In this document: positions 1-7,830 of the stretch, in pieces
Layout: every line of letters begins with the position of its first letter
How positions within the stretch are numbered: the first letter of the stretch is position 1
Source: Umezawaea sp049997955
GTDB lineage: Bacteria; Actinomycetota; Actinomycetes; Mycobacteriales; Pseudonocardiaceae
Direction of reading: 5' to 3'
Assembly: GCA_049997955.1 (NCBI GenBank)
Contig: JAEBDY010000004.1
Span: 248,001 to 312,000 of the forward strand
Length of the DNA stretch: 64,000 nucleotides
The notes under the pieces: model-generated
Database searches by the model: none
What the model was told of the DNA's origin: nothing
Seen by the model: only the letters and a program-made list of their open reading frames with translations
Made by a program: the position numbers and the translations under genes

Positions 1-1700
1 CACTCCGGTCCCAGCTCCACGATCCGGCCGCGGCCGACGGCGTCACCCACCACGATCGTCTCGAAGGGGCGGTCGAACTCCTCCAGCGGCGTGCTGCTGT
101 AGACGTACGGCCGGTTGAGCAGGTCGATCTCGAACAGGCCGCGCGCGGTCGCGTCCTCCCACCAGGGCTGGGCCTCGGCGAACTCGCGCAGGTGCCGGGT
201 GTGCAGCGACCGGTGCTCGTGCAGGACGTTGTGCACCAGCAGGCCGTAGTTGCCGATGTCGTAGAACAGGGCGTCGCGGATCGAGCGCTCCACGAACGAG
301 ACGATCGGGTCGTCCTCCGACCGCGTCCTCCAGTGGTCCACGTAGGACGAGAACAGCTCGGGGTAGGTCGTGATCCCCTTGCCCACCAGGTACTTGCCGA
401 CCGCGCGCAGGCTGCGCGTGTTGTGCAGGGCGTGCACTGCGTAGAAGTAGCGCATCCCCTCGGCGAACTCGGCCTCGTCCACCTGCTGGGTGGCGACCAC
501 GATCTCCGCCTCGGCCACGTCGCCGCCCGCCGACCGCGTGCGCAGGCCGAGCTTCTCGCGGTTGTGGTAGATCGGCGTGTTGTTCAGCAGCAGGTGCGAG
601 TAGGAGATGATCGTGTGGGCGCCGCGCTCGCACAGCGAGCCGATGCCGAGCTTGAACGTCTCCAGCGTCTCGCCGGGCAGCGGCCAGATCAGCTCGATGA
701 ACGAGCTGATGCCGCGGTCCTGCAGGTCGTCCTGCACCGCGCCGAACGCGTCCAGCTTGATGTTGGACCGGGCGATCACCTTCAGGCTCTCCGGCTCCAG
801 CGTCTGCATGGAGATCGGCTGCGAGGTCACCAGCCCGGCGTCCTGGAAGATGCCGGTGATCTTCGTGACGGCGTGCGGCTTGTTCTTCGCCGAGGAGAAG
901 TAGACGACGTTCGGCAGGTGGTAGTCCCGCGCGCAGTCCGCGATGTGCTGGGAGAACTCGACGTCCCGGCCGAGCATGCCCCAGTTCGCGTCGGCGATGT
1001 AGAGGAACAGCACGCCGTTCTTCGCCATCCACGTCAGCTCGTCGCGCACCCGCTCCTCGTCGAACCGGAACACCTTGTCGTTCGTGGCGGCGCCCCAGAA
1101 GCAGAAGCCGCAGTGGAACGGGCAGCCGCGGTTGGTCTCGATGATGCTCATCGAGAAGTCGGGCTCGATCAGCCCGGTCAGGAACGGCGACGGGATCGAG
1201 TCCAGGTCCTTGATGCGCGGCCGTTCCGCCGTCGTGACGAGGAGGCCGTCGCGGTAGAAGCTGATGCCCTGCACCGCGGACAGGTCCGGCTCGGGGTTCG
1301 CCAGCTCCCTCAGGTACTCGGTGAAAGTCGCCTCGCCCTCACCGTTGCACAGGGACACGTTCTCGTCGTCGGGATCGAGGTAGCGCACGCCGTGGTGCAT
1401 CACCTGAGGCCCGCCGATCATGACCTTGGCGTCCGGCCGGTGCTCGCGCACCAGCTTCACGAGCGGGCGGACCAGGCCGATGTTCCAGACGTAGGAGGAG
1501 AACCCGTAGACGTCGGCGTCGCGGGCGAGCACCTCCTCGGCGATGGTCTCCAGCGGCGTCTTGATGCTGGTGGTGAACTTGTCGAACCGGTACTCGGCGC
1601 TGACCACCGGGTCCGTCGACGCGTACGCCTCCAGGTAGCCCGACACCAGCGGAGTGATCCGCTCGAACACCGACAACTCCACCAGCGTGACGGTTTTCAT
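1..1700 (-). CDS. B12-binding radical SAM protein (KedN5-like C-methyltransferase), truncated by window edge
   Basis: The N-terminal ~130 residues look like a cobalamin-binding Rossmann domain (AKVMIGGPQV). A radical SAM core follows with the cluster motif CPFHCGFC at residues 193-200. The C-terminal end lies beyond base 1, so at least 566 residues are present. The family uses a [4Fe-4S] cluster, SAM and methylcobalamin to methylate unactivated carbons in natural products; KedN5-type enzymes are the nearest remembered relatives. The ATG at 1700 follows a GAGGGG ribosome site that lies at the end of the MbtH gene 17 bp upstream, so it is probably co-transcribed with the genes upstream. Substrate is unknown. 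The family call is firm; methyltransferase versus other B12-rSAM chemistry is inferred. Confidence 0.85.
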   Translation of the reverse strand, partial: MKTVTLVELSVFERITPLVSGYLEAYASTDPVVSAEYRFDKFTTSIKTPLETIAEEVLARDADVYGFSSYVWNIGLVRPLVKLVREHRPDAKVMIGGPQVMHHGVRYLDPDDENVSLCNGEGEATFTEYLRELANPEPDLSAVQGISFYRDGLLVTTAERPRIKDLDSIPSPFLTGLIEPDFSMSIIETNRGCPFHCGFCFWGAATNDKVFRFDEERVRDELTWMAKNGVLFLYIADANWGMLGRDVEFSQHIADCARDYHLPNVVYFSSAKNKPHAVTKITGIFQDAGLVTSQPISMQTLEPESLKVIARSNIKLDAFGAVQDDLQDRGISSFIELIWPLPGETLETFKLGIGSLCERGAHTIISYSHLLLNNTPIYHNREKLGLRTRSAGGDVAEAEIVVATQQVDEAEFAEGMRYFYAVHALHNTRSLRAVGKYLVGKGITTYPELFSSYVDHWRTRSEDDPIVSFVERSIRDALFYDIGNYGLLVHNVLHEHRSLHTRHLREFAEAQPWWEDATARGLFEIDLLNRPYVYSSTPLEEFDRPFETIVVGDAVGRGRIVELGPE

Positions 1701-1716
1701 GCCGCTCCCCTCCTGC

Positions 1717-1917
1717 TCAACGGCCGCTGACGCGCTCGCGCACGGACCTGGGCGTGAGGTCCGTCCACACCTCGCCGATGTGGGCGAGGCAGTGCTCCTT
1801 GTCGCCGGTGACCCCGACCTCGGTCCAGCCCGCGGGCAGCGCCCGGTCGGCGAACCAGATCGAGTACTGCTCCTCGTCGTTGACCACGACCGTGTACCGC
1901 GCGTCGTCGGCGCTCAT
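1717..1917 (-). CDS. MbtH-like protein
   Basis: A 66-residue protein with the MbtH signature: NDEEQYSIW near residues 13-21, PAGW at 28-31, and IGEVWTDLTP at 47-56, with the conserved tryptophans at 21, 31 and 51. MbtH proteins bind and activate adenylation domains of nonribosomal peptide synthetases. The start codon overlaps the stop of the SbnB-like gene (ATGA), so the two are translationally coupled. No NRPS lies in this window; its presence predicts one beyond the left edge. The canonical SIWP is SIWF here, a minor departure. Confidence 0.95.
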   Translation of the reverse strand: MSADDARYTVVVNDEEQYSIWFADRALPAGWTEVGVTGDKEHCLAHIGEVWTDLTPRSVRERVSGR

Positions 1918-2954
1918 CCCTGCCCCACCACCGCTTCGAAGAAGTCCGGAACGTCCACGCCGCCCTGGTCGGCGGCCACCGCGTCGTACACCCACTTGCC
2001 CACGGCGAGGTCGAGCACGCCGAGGCCGAACGGCGAGAAGATCGCCGCCTTCGAGTGGTCCCTGGCCACGCGGCCGGTCAGCAGGTCGCCGATCGTGCCG
2101 TCGAGGAAGTCCCGGCCGCCCACCTGCTGCTCGGTCAGGTGCAGCGAGGTGCGTTCGCGCAGCACGTGGTCCACGTCGTCGGTGAAGTTCCGCGCGGCGA
2201 GCACGACCTCGGGCGCGAGGTCGCGCAGCGACAGGTGCAGCACCACGGGCGCGTGCGCGAGCAGCGCCGGGTCGTGCACGTGCGGCTCGCCCGCGACCGT
2301 CGTCAGCACGACCAGGTCGCACTCGGTGAACGCCTCGTCCACAGTGGACACCACCTCGACGTCCAGCGCCCCCTGCCCGGTGAGCAGGCTCGCGAACCTG
2401 CCCGCCGCGGCCGGGTCGAGGTCGAACAGCCGGAACCCGTCGACCTGCCAGTCGAGGTCGCGCAGGAACCGCCACACGTGGTCCGCGATCAGCCCGGTGC
2501 CGACGATCCCGACCCGGCGCGCGGTCCTCGCGCCGACGAGCGCCTCCGCGCCCAGCACCGCGGAGGCCGCCGTGCGCGAGGCGGAGATGATCGAGGACTC
2601 CATGCAGGTCAACGGGAAACCGGTGACCGTGTCGTTGAGGACCAGCACGGCGGACGCCCTCGGCACGCCGTGGCCGGTGTTCTCCGGGAAGCTGGCGATC
2701 CACTTGATGCCCGCGACGTCGAACTCGCCGCCCAGGTAGGCGGGCAGCGAGATGATCCGCGACCGCGGCAGGTGCGGGAAGCGCAGGAACGCGCTCTGCG
2801 GGTTCACGCTGTCGCCCCTGTCGTGGGCCAGGTACGCCCGGCGCACGACGTCCACGCAGCCCGCGCGGTCCGCGTCGACCCGGCGCGCCACGTCGGCGGC
2901 GGTGACCACCCGGATTCCGGGCGGCGGCTGGAACTCCTCCACTGGTGCTCCCAT
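1914..2954 (-). CDS. sbnB: SbnB-like 2,3-diaminopropionate biosynthesis dehydrogenase (ornithine cyclodeaminase family)
   Basis: A 346-residue protein of the ornithine cyclodeaminase/mu-crystallin family with the Rossmann dinucleotide motif GIVGTGLIADHV in the centre and the family segment GIKWIASFPEN near residue 95. In staphyloferrin B synthesis SbnB oxidatively cleaves N-(2-amino-2-carboxyethyl)-L-glutamate with NAD+ to give L-2,3-diaminopropionate. It lies 5 bp downstream of the SbnA-like gene, the pair that makes diaminopropionate, and overlaps the MbtH gene by 4 bp. The pairing, rather than the family alone, supports the function. The ATG at 2954 is preceded by GAACGGG. Confidence 0.88.
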   Translation of the reverse strand: MGAPVEEFQPPPGIRVVTAADVARRVDADRAGCVDVVRRAYLAHDRGDSVNPQSAFLRFPHLPRSRIISLPAYLGGEFDVAGIKWIASFPENTGHGVPRASAVLVLNDTVTGFPLTCMESSIISASRTAASAVLGAEALVGARTARRVGIVGTGLIADHVWRFLRDLDWQVDGFRLFDLDPAAAGRFASLLTGQGALDVEVVSTVDEAFTECDLVVLTTVAGEPHVHDPALLAHAPVVLHLSLRDLAPEVVLAARNFTDDVDHVLRERTSLHLTEQQVGGRDFLDGTIGDLLTGRVARDHSKAAIFSPFGLGVLDLAVGKWVYDAVAADQGGVDVPDFFEAVVGQG

Positions 2955-2959
2955 CCCGT

Positions 2960-3949
2960 TCAGTTCTCCGGCGCGGACGGCAGGCCCGCCACCCACTCGT
3001 CGTCGTAGACCGTGTCCGCGTACGGCTGGCCGCGGTCGGCGCACAGGAACACCACGGCGGGCGGCGTCCCCGCGGGCGGGCGGTCGGCGAAGTACCGGCC
3101 GATGGCCGCGTAGACGCTGCCGGTCGACCCGCCCGCGAACAGGCCGTGCCTGGTCAGCAGGTCGCGGCAGCCCCTGGCGGCGTCGCGTTCGGACACGACC
3201 ACGACGTCGTCGATCAGCGCTTCCCGGCACAGCGGGGGCACGACGCTCGCGCCGATGCCGGGGATGCGGCGCGGGCCGGCAGGCCCACCGAAGATCACCG
3301 AGCCGACCGCGTCCACCGCCACGACCACGCAGGCGGGGAAGCTCTCCTTGACCCGTCGCGACAGCCCGGCGATCGTGCCGCCGGTGCTCACCCCGACGAA
3401 CAGGTAGTCGATCGCGGGCAGGCTCCGGCACAGCTCGGCGCCGGTCAGCCGGTAGTGGGCGTCCATGGCGTCGGGGTTCGCGTACTGGTCGGGCCAGTAC
3501 GCCGAGGTCAGCTCGCCGCGCAGCTCGGCGACCCTGGCCAGCCTGGTGCCCAGGTAGCCGCCGGACTCGTCCCGCTCGACCACCTTCTCCACCCGTGCGC
3601 AGAGCATCCTGAGCTGGGCCTCGGTCTGGGCGTTGCAGTTCGGGTCGATCACCGGGACGAAGTCCAGGCCGAGCGCGCGGCACGTCGACGCGAGGGCCAG
3701 CGCGAAGTTGCCGGACGAGGACTCCACCACCGTGCTGCCCGCCGTCACCTCACCGCGTTCGATCGCCCTGGTCAGCATCCACAGCGCCGACCTGTCCTTG
3801 GACGTGCCGTTCGGGTTGCAGTACTCCAGCTTCGCGTACAGGTCCAGCCCGGCATCGAGCAAGCCCACCAGCGGAGTGCCGGTCAGCCCACCGCGCAAGC
3901 GGTCGAGCCGTCCGGTCAACTCGCGGTCGCGCGCTGTGACGACACGCAT
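2960..3949 (-). CDS. sbnA: SbnA-like 2,3-diaminopropionate biosynthesis synthase (PLP, cysteine-synthase fold)
   Basis: A 329-residue fold-type II PLP enzyme. GTPLVGL lies near residue 24, the PLP lysine is in NPNGTSKDR (K51), the substrate loop is ESSSGNFA and the phosphate loop GVSTGGTIAG. SbnA condenses O-phospho-L-serine with glutamate, giving the substrate of SbnB. The ATG at 3949 was chosen because GGAGG lies just upstream and the protein then begins at the family's usual N-terminus; a GTG at 4003 is also open but has its purines too close. First gene of the minus-strand operon, divergent from the aminomutase. Confidence 0.88.
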   Translation of the reverse strand: MRVVTARDRELTGRLDRLRGGLTGTPLVGLLDAGLDLYAKLEYCNPNGTSKDRSALWMLTRAIERGEVTAGSTVVESSSGNFALALASTCRALGLDFVPVIDPNCNAQTEAQLRMLCARVEKVVERDESGGYLGTRLARVAELRGELTSAYWPDQYANPDAMDAHYRLTGAELCRSLPAIDYLFVGVSTGGTIAGLSRRVKESFPACVVVAVDAVGSVIFGGPAGPRRIPGIGASVVPPLCREALIDDVVVVSERDAARGCRDLLTRHGLFAGGSTGSVYAAIGRYFADRPPAGTPPAVVFLCADRGQPYADTVYDDEWVAGLPSAPEN

Positions 3950-4139
3950 GATCCTCCAGTACGCCACGAAGAACGTGGCTCGTCCGGTCGCGGACCGGAC
4001 CACTCCCCAGTGAAAGCCGCGAACCCCAGCAGTGCGTCGAGGACCAAAACCTCTGTGACGTCCCCATCAGTCGCAAAGGATGCTTCGACACGAAGCGGAA
4101 GTCAACCGTTCACCACACGAGTGGCGTGGATCGACGATC

Positions 4140-4172
4140 CCGTGTAGAACACGGTCACATCACCGATGATGT
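4140..4172. promoter_or_regulatory. Paired inverted repeats in the divergent cluster promoter
   Basis: Two small palindromes lie side by side in the 381-bp gene-free region between the SbnA-like gene and the KamA-like gene: CCGTGT-AGA-ACACGG at 4140-4154 and ACATCA-CCGA-TGATGT at 4157-4172. They are plausible regulator sites controlling both directions. No regulator gene is adjacent. I saw nothing else distinct in 3950-4330. Confidence 0.4.
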
Positions 4173-4330
4173 TGCTCTGTGGTGCTTTCACCCCACAGCG
4201 ACCGCCACGCACCGTGACGATTCGTCCCACCACGACGACAGTCTCTTGTGGACCGGTACTGCCGTGGACTTCACCGCGGCCGAACCAGGGCCGTGGTCGA
4301 CTCGCAGCACCGACGGCCAGGGGAGCTCGC

Positions 4331-5713
4331 ATGACCGCGCTCGACGACATCGCCTCCACGCACCCGGACGGCGTCCGCCAGCCGTACTCCTACGTCCGCA
4401 AGGAGCTGGTGGAACCCGACTGGCGCCGTTTCCCGGCGTGGCGCGGCGTGACGGAGGCGCAGTGGCGCGACGCGCAGTGGCAGCGCGTCAACTGTGTAAA
4501 GAATCCCGGGCAGCTCCGCGCCGTCGTCGGCGGGATGCTCGGCGAGCACTTCTACGAGGACCTCGCGGCCGACCAGGCGGGGTTCGCGACGATGTCGATG
4601 CTGCTGCCGCCGCAGATGCTCAACACCATGGCGCCGGACGCGGCACCGGCGGACTTCACCGAGGCGTTCTTCGCCGACCCGGTCCGCCGCTACATGATGC
4701 CGGTCCGCTCCGATCGTGACGCGGAGTGGCCGAGCCACCCCCGCTCCGAACGCGATTCACTGCACGAGGCGGAGATGTGGGTGGTGGAGGGCCTGACCCA
4801 CCGCTACCCCACCAAGGTGCTGGCCGAACTGGTCTCCACGTGCCCCCAGTACTGCGGGCACTGCACCCGCATGGACCTCGTCGGCAACTCGACCCCGCAG
4901 GTCCAGAAGCACAAGCTGCTACTCAGGCCGGTCGACCGGCAGGACCGGATGATCGACTACCTCAAGCGCACCCCCGGTGTGCGCGACGTCGCGGTGTCCG
5001 GCGGCGACGTGGCCAACGTGCCCTGGCCGCAACTCGAATCGTTCCTGGAGCGCCTGCTCGCCGTGGACACGGTGCGTGACATCAGGCTGGCCACCAAGGC
5101 GTTGGCGGGCCTGCCCCAGCACTGGCTCCAGCCGACCGTCGTGGAGGGTCTGGAACGCGTCGCCCGCACCGCCCGCGAGCGCGGCGTCAACCTCGCGATC
5201 CACACCCACGTGAACCACGCCCAGTCCGTCACCCCGCTGGTGGCCGAGGCCGCGCGGACCGCGATCGAGGCGGGCGTCCGGGACGTCCGCAACCAGGGCG
5301 TGCTGATGAAGGGCGTCAACGCCACGCCCGACGCGTTGCTGGACCTGTGCTTCGCGCTCCAGGGCGAGGCGGGCATCCTGCCGTACTACTTCTACCTGTG
5401 CGACATGATCCCCAACGCCGAGCACTGGCGCATCGCCGTCTGGGAGGCGCAGGAACTCCAGCACGCGATCATGGGCTACCTGCCCGGCTACGCCACCCCG
5501 CGCATCGTGTGCGACGTCCCGTACGTCGGTAAGCGCTGGGTGCACCAGCTCGCGGAGTACGACCGCGAACTGGGTGTTTCGCACTGGACGAAAAACTATC
5601 GCACCGGCATCGAACTCGCTGATACAAAAGCACTCGACCGCAGGCACCCCTACTACGACCCCATCTCCACGCTCGGCGAGGCGGGTCGCAAGTGGTGGGC
5701 CGAACACGCCTGA
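4331..5713 (+). CDS. KamA-family radical SAM 2,3-aminomutase
   Basis: A 460-residue protein of the lysine 2,3-aminomutase family. The radical SAM cluster motif is CPQYCGHC (C171, C175, C178). SGGDVANV lies where KamA proteins carry SGGDPL, and the likely PLP lysine is in VPYVGKR near the C-terminus, replacing the usual glycine-rich PGGGGK. Such enzymes shift the alpha-amino group to the beta carbon with PLP and SAM, for example giving beta-lysine for tuberactinomycins and streptothricins. Start ATG with GGGGAG 5-6 nt upstream. Substrate could also be arginine or glutamate; the altered PLP segment makes a confident choice impossible. It diverges from the diaminopropionate operon. Confidence 0.85.
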   Translation: MTALDDIASTHPDGVRQPYSYVRKELVEPDWRRFPAWRGVTEAQWRDAQWQRVNCVKNPGQLRAVVGGMLGEHFYEDLAADQAGFATMSMLLPPQMLNTMAPDAAPADFTEAFFADPVRRYMMPVRSDRDAEWPSHPRSERDSLHEAEMWVVEGLTHRYPTKVLAELVSTCPQYCGHCTRMDLVGNSTPQVQKHKLLLRPVDRQDRMIDYLKRTPGVRDVAVSGGDVANVPWPQLESFLERLLAVDTVRDIRLATKALAGLPQHWLQPTVVEGLERVARTARERGVNLAIHTHVNHAQSVTPLVAEAARTAIEAGVRDVRNQGVLMKGVNATPDALLDLCFALQGEAGILPYYFYLCDMIPNAEHWRIAVWEAQELQHAIMGYLPGYATPRIVCDVPYVGKRWVHQLAEYDRELGVSHWTKNYRTGIELADTKALDRRHPYYDPISTLGEAGRKWWAEHA

Positions 5714-5719
5714 CTCGGT

Positions 5720-5751
5720 ACCCGGCCGCGTCGAGGGGTGCGCGGCCGGGT
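5720..5751 (+). terminator. Hairpin terminator after the aminomutase gene
   Basis: An 11-bp perfect stem (ACCCGGCCGCG / CGCGGCCGGGT) with a 10-nt loop begins 7 bp after the stop codon. There is no U-tract, as is usual in GC-rich actinomycetes. It may also end the convergent hydroxyproline operon. Confidence 0.7.
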
Positions 5752-5918
5752 CCACCGACCGGCGCCGAGCCGTTCTGCTCGCCCGTTCTCGGGGTCGCGG
5801 TGGTTCGGCCCGCGTGACGCGTCCTTTCAGGACGTTCGCCATCCCTTGCGGGAAAAGCGGGTTGACGTCCCTCGTCACCCCTCGGGTCGTCCGCGTTCAC
5901 CAGCACCGCCTTCCGCGG

Positions 5919-6920
5919 TCACAGCACGAAGCCCTCGGGGAACGGGTCCGTCGGGTCGAGCAGGTACTGGGCCATGCCGGTGATCCACGCCCGACCGGTG
6001 ACCGTCGGGACCACGGCGTCCACCTCGCCGACCCGTTCGGCGCGCACGAGCCTGCCGGTGAACCTGGTGCCCAGCAGCGATTCGTTGACGAAGTCCACGC
6101 CGAGCGCTAGTTCGCCGCGCGCGTGCAGCTGCGCCAGCCGCGCCGACGTGCCGGTGCCGCAGGGCGAGCGGTCGAACCAGCCGGGGTGGATGGCCATGGC
6201 GTTGCGGGAATCGCCGCCGTCGACACCGGGTGCGGTGAACTGGACGTGCTTGCAGCCCGAGATCGCCGGGTCCACCGGGTGCACGGGCCGGTCGGTCGCC
6301 TCGATCGCGGCCATGATGCCGAGTCCGGCGGCGAGCATCCGGTCCTTCTCCGCGCGGTCGAACGGGATGCCGAGGTCGGCCAGCGGCAGGATCGCGTAGA
6401 AGTTGCCGCCGTAGGCCATGTCGTAGCGGACGGTCCCGAGGCCGGGCACGTCCACGGTCGCGTCCAGCCGGGTCGCGAACGACGGCACGTTCTCGATGGT
6501 CACCGACTCGGCCCGGCCGTCGCGCACGGCGACCCGCGCCTCGACCAGCCCGGCCGGAGTGTCCAGGCGCACGACCGTCTCCGGTTCGGTGACGGTCACC
6601 ATGCCGGTCTCCACCAGCACCGTGGCCACGCCGATCGTGCCGTGCCCGCACATCGGCAGGCACCCGGACACCTCGATGTAGAGCACGCCCCAGTCGGCGT
6701 CGGGGCGGGTCGGCGGCTGGAGGATCGCGCCGCTCATCGCCGGGTGGCCGCGCGGCTCGTTGACCAGGAACTCGCGGAGGTGGTCGAGGTGGGCGAGGAA
6801 GTGCAGCCGCCGCTCGGCCATGGTGGCGCCGGGGATCACGCCGACGCCACCGGTGACCACCCTGGTCGGCATGCCCTCGGTGTGCGAGTCGACGGCGGTC
6901 AGGCAGCGGACCGAGCGCAC
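5919..6920 (-). CDS. 4-hydroxyproline 2-epimerase (proline racemase family)
   Basis: A 333-residue protein with both catalytic cysteines of the proline racemase family: CGHGTIGV (C91) and SPCGTGTSA in the C-terminal half. Two cysteines indicate a racemase/epimerase rather than a dehydratase. It would convert trans-4-hydroxy-L-proline to cis-4-hydroxy-D-proline, the first step of catabolism. The GTG at 6920 is preceded by GGAGGGG and lies 1 bp after the stop of the DapA-family gene; an upstream extension to 7217 would run through that gene and was rejected. Last gene of the operon. Substrate is inferred from the neighbouring hydroxyproline-type genes. Confidence 0.9.
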   Translation of the reverse strand: MRSVRCLTAVDSHTEGMPTRVVTGGVGVIPGATMAERRLHFLAHLDHLREFLVNEPRGHPAMSGAILQPPTRPDADWGVLYIEVSGCLPMCGHGTIGVATVLVETGMVTVTEPETVVRLDTPAGLVEARVAVRDGRAESVTIENVPSFATRLDATVDVPGLGTVRYDMAYGGNFYAILPLADLGIPFDRAEKDRMLAAGLGIMAAIEATDRPVHPVDPAISGCKHVQFTAPGVDGGDSRNAMAIHPGWFDRSPCGTGTSARLAQLHARGELALGVDFVNESLLGTRFTGRLVRAERVGEVDAVVPTVTGRAWITGMAQYLLDPTDPFPEGFVL

Positions 6921-6921
6921 G

Positions 6922-7830
6922 TCACCCCTCCCGCAGGTGGTCGAACGCCCGGCGCAGGTCCGCGTCGAGCACCGCCAGCTGAGCGTCCGACAGGGGTCCG
7001 CGCGGGGGCCTGCACGGACCGCCGAAGCGCCCGGCCGCGTCCATGCCGCGCTTGATGGCCTGCACGAACTCGGTGCGCGAGTCCCAGCGGAACGCCGCGA
7101 CCAGCGGCTCGTACAGGGCCCGCGCCTCCTCCACCTTCCCGGAGCGCGCCAGCTCGTAGAGCCGCGCGGACTCGGCCGGGAAGACGTTGGGGAACCCGGC
7201 GAACCAGCCCGTGGCACCCATCAGCAGCGACTCCAGCACCACGTCGTCCGCGCCCGCCACCACCGTCAGCCCCGGCGCGCGTTCGCGGATCTCCAGCACC
7301 CGTCGCACGTCGCCGGAGAACTCCTTGACCGCGACCACGTTGTCGATGGCGGCGATCTCGGCGAGCAGGTCGGGGGTGAGGTCGACCTTGGTGTCGAACG
7401 GGTTGTTGTAGACCATCACCGGCAGGCCGACCGCCGCCACCTCGGTGAAGTGGGCGACGACCTCGCGCGGGTTGGCCCGGTACATGGTGGGCGGCAGGCA
7501 CAGCACGCCGTCCGCGCCGTCCTCGGCGGCCAGTTCGGCCCAGTGCCGGGCCTGGTGCGACCCCGGCCCGTGCACGCCGACCACGACGACCGCGTCCTGA
7601 CCCACGGCGGCCACGGCCGTGCGCACGACCTCGCGGCGTTCGGCGTCGGTGAGCGAGGAGTACTCGCCGAGCGAGCCGTTCGGGCCGACCCCCCGGCAGC
7701 CGTTGTCGACCACCCACCGGCAGTGCTCGGCGTAGCGGTCCAGGTCCGGCCGCAGGCCCGCCGGGGCGCTCGGGTCCTCGGCGTAGGGCAGCGCGGTCGC
7801 CACGATCACGCCGTCGAGACGTTCGGTCAC
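6922..7830 (-). CDS. DapA-family lyase, probable pyrroline-4-hydroxy-2-carboxylate deaminase
   Basis: A 302-residue TIM-barrel protein of the dihydrodipicolinate synthase family, with GPNGSLGEYSSL (phosphate/keto-acid loop) near residue 49, the barrel tyrosine in VMVYNNPF and the Schiff-base lysine in VAVKEFSGD. In hydroxyproline operons this member deaminates 1-pyrroline-4-hydroxy-2-carboxylate to alpha-ketoglutarate semialdehyde. The GTG at 7830 overlaps the stop of the preceding gene (GTGA) and GAGGAGG lies just upstream. Function is inferred from operon context. Confidence 0.85.
   Translation of the reverse strand: MTERLDGVIVATALPYAEDPSAPAGLRPDLDRYAEHCRWVVDNGCRGVGPNGSLGEYSSLTDAERREVVRTAVAAVGQDAVVVVGVHGPGSHQARHWAELAAEDGADGVLCLPPTMYRANPREVVAHFTEVAAVGLPVMVYNNPFDTKVDLTPDLLAEIAAIDNVVAVKEFSGDVRRVLEIRERAPGLTVVAGADDVVLESLLMGATGWFAGFPNVFPAESARLYELARSGKVEEARALYEPLVAAFRWDSRTEFVQAIKRGMDAAGRFGGPCRPPRGPLSDAQLAVLDADLRRAFDHLREG

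Noticed and set aside
192..1730. Long plus-strand open frame opposite the radical SAM gene
   Set aside because: The minus strand carries a clear radical SAM protein with its cluster motif; the plus frame is His/Val/Arg-rich and without homology, a shadow produced by high GC.
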